Assembly (NCBI GenBank): GCA_020161965.1
Contig: JAIUNH010000018.1
Coordinates: forward strand, 1-17,653
Length of the DNA stretch: 17,653 nt
Direction: 5' to 3'
Source of the DNA: Pseudomonadota bacterium
GTDB lineage: Bacteria > Pseudomonadota > Alphaproteobacteria > CACIAM-22H2
Numbering within the stretch: position 1 is the stretch's first letter; each line of letters starts with the position of its first letter. This document shows positions 14,806-17,653 of the stretch, piece by piece. A model generated the notes under the pieces. The model ran no database searches and was not told where the DNA came from. It saw only the letters and a list, made by a program, of their open reading frames with translations. A program made the translations under genes and the position numbers.

Positions 14806-15423
14806 ATGGAACCCGTTCAGCTTCTGGCGATCGCCGCGGCGGCCGCCACCCTCGCCTCCGCCGCGATGCGCACGATGCCCGCCCTCCGCCTGATCGGCAT
14901 GGGGGCCGCCGCCCTCGCCGCCGCGTTCGGCCTCGCCATCGGCAGCAATTGGCTGCTGATCGCGGGCGTGCTGGGTTTCGCCGCCCATGCGTGGCGCTAC
15001 GTGGAAGCACGCGCGACGGTGCGCCGCTTGGCGGATGCGGACGAGCCGCGCCCGACCGCGTTGTTCGCCTTCGTCGGCCGCGAGCAGCACCCCGCCGACA
15101 CGATCCTGTTCCGCAAGGACGAGGGCGGCGAAGAGATGTATCTGATCGTCGAAGGCTGGGTCGAACTCGCCGAGATCGGCAAGCGCCTGGGGCCGGGTCA
15201 GGTGCTGGGCGAAGTGGCGATGGTGGTGCCGTCGCATCGGCGCTCGCTGACCGCACGCACGGTGACGCCGGTGACGCTCGCGCGCATGACCAAGCGCGAT
15301 ATGGAACTGACCGCGTTGCAGAACCCAGCTTTCGGGTTCGAGATGCTGCGCTTGGTTTCGCGCCGCCTGTCGGAAGACATCGACCGCTTGACGGGCGAGC
15401 TCAACCGGCGCGGCAACGACTGA
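14806..15423 (+). CDS. membrane-anchored cyclic-nucleotide-binding-domain protein, 205 aa
   Basis: The N-terminal third has two or three hydrophobic helices (about 5-20, 27-45, 48-63), followed by a basic stretch and a CRP-like beta-barrel at about 85-165. PADTILFRKDEGGEEMYLIVEGWVEL is the first part of the barrel. The phosphate-binding cassette is GQVLGEVAMVVPSHRRSLTA (131-150), keeping the Gly-Glu and an Arg that bind the cyclic phosphate; the residues around Arg are not standard, so ligand binding is likely but not certain. There is no DNA-binding helix-turn-helix, so it is not a CRP-type transcription factor. The ATG lies 2 nt after the permease stop, with no strong Shine-Dalgarno, implying translational coupling. 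Its role with the importer is unknown; it might sense a nucleotide at the membrane. Confidence 0.8.
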   Translation: MEPVQLLAIAAAAATLASAAMRTMPALRLIGMGAAALAAAFGLAIGSNWLLIAGVLGFAAHAWRYVEARATVRRLADADEPRPTALFAFVGREQHPADTILFRKDEGGEEMYLIVEGWVELAEIGKRLGPGQVLGEVAMVVPSHRRSLTARTVTPVTLARMTKRDMELTALQNPAFGFEMLRLVSRRLSEDIDRLTGELNRRGND

Positions 15424-15439
15424 ACGCCGTTAGGCGTTC
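15422..15439. terminator. bidirectional hairpin spanning two convergent stop codons
   Basis: GAACGCC (15422-15428) and GGCGTTC (15433-15439) are perfect 7-bp arms around GTTA. The loop holds the stop codon of the minus-strand gene and the left arm holds the last two bases of the plus-strand stop. There is no long T run, so termination may be weak. Confidence 0.5.
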
Positions 15440-16380
15440 TTCGTCGCGAAGCGGCCGCCCTTGCGATAGGCGGCGAGCCATGTCGGCGCCACCGCTTCCA
15501 TCGCGTGCGGCTTGACGCCGAGCGCTTCGAGTGCGGGCGCACCCGTCGCGACGTTGTCGCTGCGCAGCAGCGTCACCTGATCGCGCGTCAGCAGCTTGAT
15601 CGGCAGCAACTCCAGAACCGCCGCCTTCAATTCCGCGATCGGCCACGCGATCGGGATCAATCCGCGATGCTTGGCCGTGACCTCCAGCATGTATTCCATC
15701 AATTCGCGGAACGAATAAGCGCGTGGGCCCACGGCCTCGTAGGTCTTGCCGACGGCTTCCGGCTTATCGAGGGCGGCGACGATACCGTCGGCGAGGTCGC
15801 CCACGTAAACGGGCTGGAAGCGTGTTTCGCCCCCGCCGATCAACGGCAGCGCCGGCGACCAGTTGGCGAGCTGCGCGAAGCGATTGAAGAAGCTGTCCTC
15901 CGACCCGATCACGATCGACGGGCGGAAAATCGTGGCGTTCGGGAAGGCCGCACGGATACCGGCTTCGCCCGCCGCCTTCGAGCGCGCATAGGACGACTTC
16001 GATTCCGCCGAAGCGCCCAAAGCCGAGACATGGACGAATTTGGCCACACCGGCTTCGGCAGCGATCTTCGCCAAACGCGCGGGCGCATCGGCATGCAGCG
16101 CCTGGAAACTCCGCTTGCCGCTTTCGGTCAGAATGCCGACGAGATTGATGACCGCATCCGCACCCTCGACCGCGACGCGTAGAGCCGCGTCGTCGCTGGT
16201 GATCGGCAGATGCATCGGCACGACTTGGCCGACATTACCCATCGGCTTCAGGAAGGCGGCGGCGATCGTATCGCGCACGCAGACCCGGACGACGCAGCCT
16301 TGCTGCGCCAGGCGCTTGACCACATAGCGGCCGATGAAGCCCGAACCGCCGAAGACCGTAACCCTGTGTCCCGCCTGCAT
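15430..16380 (-). CDS. complex I NDUFA9-subunit-family NAD(P)-binding protein, 316 aa
   Basis: Atypical short-chain dehydrogenase related to the NDUFA9 accessory subunit of mitochondrial complex I, common in Alphaproteobacteria. The NAD(P) Rossmann motif VFGGSGFIGRYVV is at 9-21, and INLVGILTE (78-86), VHVSALGA (117-124) and FRPSIVIGSEDSFFNRFA (152-169) are family marks. A Tyr-x3-Lys pair (Y131, K135) is kept, though the family is thought to serve structure or quinone chemistry rather than sugar epimerisation. It is monocistronic. The ATG has AGGGGG 6 to 7 nt upstream. A candidate promoter TTGACC-N17-TATCCC lies just before it, and it converges with the cyclic-nucleotide-domain gene. Confidence 0.88.
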   Translation of the reverse strand: MQAGHRVTVFGGSGFIGRYVVKRLAQQGCVVRVCVRDTIAAAFLKPMGNVGQVVPMHLPITSDDAALRVAVEGADAVINLVGILTESGKRSFQALHADAPARLAKIAAEAGVAKFVHVSALGASAESKSSYARSKAAGEAGIRAAFPNATIFRPSIVIGSEDSFFNRFAQLANWSPALPLIGGGETRFQPVYVGDLADGIVAALDKPEAVGKTYEAVGPRAYSFRELMEYMLEVTAKHRGLIPIAWPIAELKAAVLELLPIKLLTRDQVTLLRSDNVATGAPALEALGVKPHAMEAVAPTWLAAYRKGGRFATKNA

Positions 16381-16406
16381 ATAAGCCCCCTGAAGCTGGC
16401 CGGACC

Positions 16407-16435
16407 GGGATAATCCCCCCGCGCGTCCGGGTCAA
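16407..16435 (-). promoter_or_regulatory. candidate promoter of the NDUFA9-family gene
   Basis: Minus-strand TTGACC (16435-16430) and TATCCC (16412-16407) are separated by 17 nt, about 27 nt upstream of the ATG. An inverted pair CCGGAC/GTCCGG (16400-16405 and 16425-16430) overlaps it. Confidence 0.45.
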
Positions 16436-16456
16436 GCTTGGCAGGTGCAGCGCCAG

Positions 16457-16485
16457 TTGACTTCGATGTCGCGGGGGGATAGACG
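16457..16485 (+). promoter_or_regulatory. candidate promoter of tRNA-Leu
   Basis: TTGACT (16457-16462) and TAGACG (16480-16485) are 17 nt apart. The -35 is good, the -10 poor. It would give a leader of about 60 nt containing a 7-bp hairpin CGTCCTT-GGT-AAGGACG (16516-16532) before the mature tRNA. Confidence 0.35.
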
Positions 16486-16551
16486 TTCGCCCCTCGCGTT
16501 TGCCCTGCCGGAGCGCGTCCTTGGTAAGGACGAGGTCTGGTAAGGCCCGGT

Positions 16552-16638
16552 GCCCGGGTGGCGGAATTGGTAGACGCGCTAGATTCAGGTTCTAGTGGCC
16601 GTAAGGTCGTGGAAGTTCGAGTCTTCTCTCGGGCACCA
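16552..16638 (+). tRNA. tRNA-Leu (anticodon CAG)
   Basis: Folds as a class II tRNA of 87 nt. The acceptor arms GCCCGGG (16552-16558) and CTCGGGC (16628-16634) pair with one G-U. The D-loop contains GGTAGA. The anticodon stem CTAGA/TCTAG encloses TTCAGGT, with CAG at 16586-16588. A long variable arm (around GGCCGTAAGGTC) marks it as Leu. The T-loop reads TTCGAGT. The discriminator A and an encoded CCA are at 16635-16638. It reads CUG codons, which are abundant in this GC-rich genome. Confidence 0.96.
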
Positions 16639-16645
16639 AGTTTCC

Positions 16646-16684
16646 CTCCCGCCGGCGGCGCCGATACGGCAGCCCCGGCGGGAG
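16646..16684 (+). terminator. hairpin after tRNA-Leu, probable terminator
   Basis: CTCCCGCCGG (16646-16655) and CCGGCGGGAG (16675-16684) are perfect 10-bp arms. The loop contains a smaller GCCG-ATA-CGGC hairpin (16660-16670). There is no T run after it, so it may act as a processing or partial termination structure instead. Confidence 0.45.
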
Positions 16685-16717
16685 ATCACTTCCCCGGGTT
16701 CCAATAGCCGAGCGATC

Positions 16718-17329
16718 ATGGCCGTCCATCTCCACCAGGGCGATCTGCCCGCCGGTTTGAAATTCCCCAACGGGGTCGCCATCGATTCCGAAACGATGGG
16801 CCTGCGCCCGGAGCGCGATCGGCTCTGCGTCGTCCAGCTTTCGGGCGGCGACGGCACGGCGCATTGCGTGCGCTTCGCCAAAGGCCAATACGCCGCGCCG
16901 AATTTGAAGGCGCTGCTGGCCGACAAATCGACGCTGAAGCTGTTCCATTTCGCGCGTTTCGACGTCGCGGTGATGAAGAAATATCTCGGCGTCGATACCA
17001 CGCCCGTCTATTGCACCAAGATCGCGTCGAAGCTGGTGCGCACCTATACCGACCGCCACGGGCTGAAGGATTTGGTGCGCGAGCTGACCGGCAAGGAATT
17101 GTCGAAGGAACAGCAAAGCTCCGATTGGGGTGCCGCCGAACTCACCCAGGCGCAGTTGAGCTACGCCGCCGCCGACGTGCTGTACCTGCACCAGGTGAAG
17201 GACAAGCTCGACGCCATGCTGGCGCGCGAAGGCCGCACCCATATCGCGCAAGCCTGTTTCGACTTCCTGGGCACGCGCGCCGATCTCGACCTGCTCGGCT
17301 GGGACGAAGAAGACATCTTCGAACACTAA
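16718..17329 (+). CDS. rnd: ribonuclease D-type 3'-5' exonuclease, 203 aa
   Basis: A DEDDy exonuclease domain alone. Exo I is AIDSETMGL with Asp23 and Glu25; Exo II is FHFARFDVAVM with Asp82; Exo III is LSYAAADVLYL with Tyr149 and Asp153, giving the Tyr-x3-Asp form. The HRDC domains of E. coli RNase D are absent, as is usual for the short alphaproteobacterial version. It likely trims RNA 3' ends such as tRNA precursors; the tRNA-Leu gene lies 79 nt upstream. The ATG at 16718 is preferred to the longer frame from 16595, which runs through the tRNA. The Shine-Dalgarno is weak. kdsD follows after 191 nt, a neighbourhood I recall from related genomes. Confidence 0.9.
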   Translation: MAVHLHQGDLPAGLKFPNGVAIDSETMGLRPERDRLCVVQLSGGDGTAHCVRFAKGQYAAPNLKALLADKSTLKLFHFARFDVAVMKKYLGVDTTPVYCTKIASKLVRTYTDRHGLKDLVRELTGKELSKEQQSSDWGAAELTQAQLSYAAADVLYLHQVKDKLDAMLAREGRTHIAQACFDFLGTRADLDLLGWDEEDIFEH

Positions 17330-17435
17330 GTTCGTTATTGCGGTGCAGCATCCCGGCCTGCTCAATTAAGCGGCGCGAGCACCCCGTAAACCTTGCCGTT
17401 ACGAATCACCAAGTCTTATCAAAAACTTGCCCTGG

Positions 17436-17465
17436 TTGACTTCGCCGGGCCAAGACAGGCATAAT
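17436..17465 (+). promoter_or_regulatory. sigma70 promoter of kdsD
   Basis: TTGACT (17436-17441) and CATAAT (17460-17465) are 18 nt apart in an AT-rich island between GC-rich genes. A start point near 17472 would give a leader of about 50 nt. Confidence 0.6.
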
Positions 17466-17474
17466 TTTTGCCTG
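17456..17474. repeat. inverted repeat over the kdsD -10 element
   Basis: CAGGCA (17456-17461) and TGCCTG (17469-17474) are perfect 6-bp arms separated by 7 nt. They bracket the -10, a position suited to a repressor operator; no regulator is identified. Confidence 0.35.
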
Positions 17475-17484
17475 ATATTCGGCG

Positions 17485-17519
17485 CTCCGTCCCCGGAGGC
17501 CGAGGCCCTTTGGGACGGA
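17485..17519 (+). promoter_or_regulatory. kdsD leader with two alternative hairpins
   Basis: Hairpin A: TCCGTCCC (17486-17493) pairs perfectly with GGGACGGA (17512-17519), burying the only Shine-Dalgarno-like sequence right before the ATG at 17521. Hairpin B: CTCCG (17485-17489) pairs with CGGAG (17494-17498) around TCCC. A and B share bases and cannot form together, so B would free the ribosome site. This is read from base pairing alone. Confidence 0.4.
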
Positions 17520-17520
17520 T

Positions 17521-17653
17521 ATGAACGCTTCGAATAGCCCCGCGATCCATCTCGATGATGCCACCGTGTCGGCCGACCTCGCCGCCGCGCGCAAGGCGAT
17601 CGCGACGGAGCGCGCGGGTCTGGCCGCGTTGGAAGCCGCCCTCGACGCCAATC
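17521..17653 (+). CDS. kdsD: arabinose-5-phosphate isomerase (KpsF/GutQ family), N-terminal 44 codons
   Basis: The partial product begins MNASNSPAIHLDDATVSADL and continues with an Ala/Glu-rich helix ATERAGLAALEAALDAN, the N-terminal region of KpsF/GutQ proteins before the SIS domain. The SIS domain and CBS pair that would confirm it lie outside the window. The enzyme converts ribulose-5-phosphate to arabinose-5-phosphate for Kdo and lipopolysaccharide. The identification rests on the short N-terminal match and the position after RNase D, as in many Alphaproteobacteria. It has its own promoter and a structured leader. Confidence 0.68.
   Translation, partial: MNASNSPAIHLDDATVSADLAAARKAIATERAGLAALEAALDAN

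Noticed and set aside
13895..15256. Long minus-strand frames opposite the second permease and the cyclic-nucleotide-domain gene
   Set aside because: Arg/Ser/Ala-rich composition and no start or ribosome site; the plus-strand genes explain the region.
17362..17409. A 15-residue minus-strand peptide (GTG start, MIRNGKVYGVLAPLN)
   Set aside because: It reads like protein, but is too short, has no good ribosome site and a stop shortly upstream; I cannot separate it from chance.
1..17653. CRISPR arrays, insertion sequences, integrases or toxin-antitoxin genes
   Set aside because: No regularly spaced repeats, transposase or integrase motifs, or target-site duplications were seen.

Overview
Most of the window (about 429-17653) reads as ordinary chromosome of a GC-rich alphaproteobacterium, probably of the Rhodospirillales/Azospirillum type. 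The evidence is a gltD-gltB pair with an Azospirillum-sized GltB (1517 codons, 36-residue propeptide), a complex I NDUFA9-family NAD(P)-binding protein, a short HRDC-less RNase D followed by kdsD (KpsF/GutQ family), and an hpxZ-like gene next to a peptide-type ABC importer. This is judged from remembered family features, not from a search.

Layout. (1) 1-428 is a small block unlike the rest. On the minus strand it holds the first 7 codons of a LexA-like protein, a textbook beta/gammaproteobacterial LexA box (CTGT-N8-ACAG) on a good sigma70 promoter, and the C-terminal 108 codons of a GGDEF protein that has lost its start and active site. It abuts the stop codon of the next gene. (2) 429-3827, minus strand: a possible operon VTT/TVP38 membrane protein > ExoD-like membrane protein (ATGA overlap) > glutathione S-transferase, then a separate 437-aa pentapeptide-repeat protein. 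(3) 3874-4629, plus strand: an unrecognised lipoprotein, ending at a strong bidirectional terminator. (4) 4673-10716, minus strand: gltD-gltB, the two subunits of NADPH-glutamate synthase. (5) 10717-10986: a divergent intergenic region with two large inverted repeats, one of them placed over a candidate gltD promoter. (6) 10987-15423, plus strand: a tight run of an HpxZ/AtzH-like small protein, a periplasmic solute-binding protein, two permeases and a membrane-anchored cyclic-nucleotide-binding-domain protein, with no ATPase gene in the window. (7) 15430-16380, minus strand: the NDUFA9-family gene. (8) 16552-17653, plus strand: tRNA-Leu(CAG), RNase D, and the start of kdsD behind a sigma70 promoter and a leader that can fold over the ribosome binding site.

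No IS element, CRISPR array or phage gene was seen. Nothing here is clearly a new defence or biosynthetic system. The points most worth checking are the abrupt change in phylogenetic character near 428 (chimeric assembly or horizontal transfer), the membrane-tethered cyclic-nucleotide receptor coupled to an ATPase-less importer operon, the paired palindromes upstream of gltD, and the two mutually exclusive hairpins in the kdsD leader.
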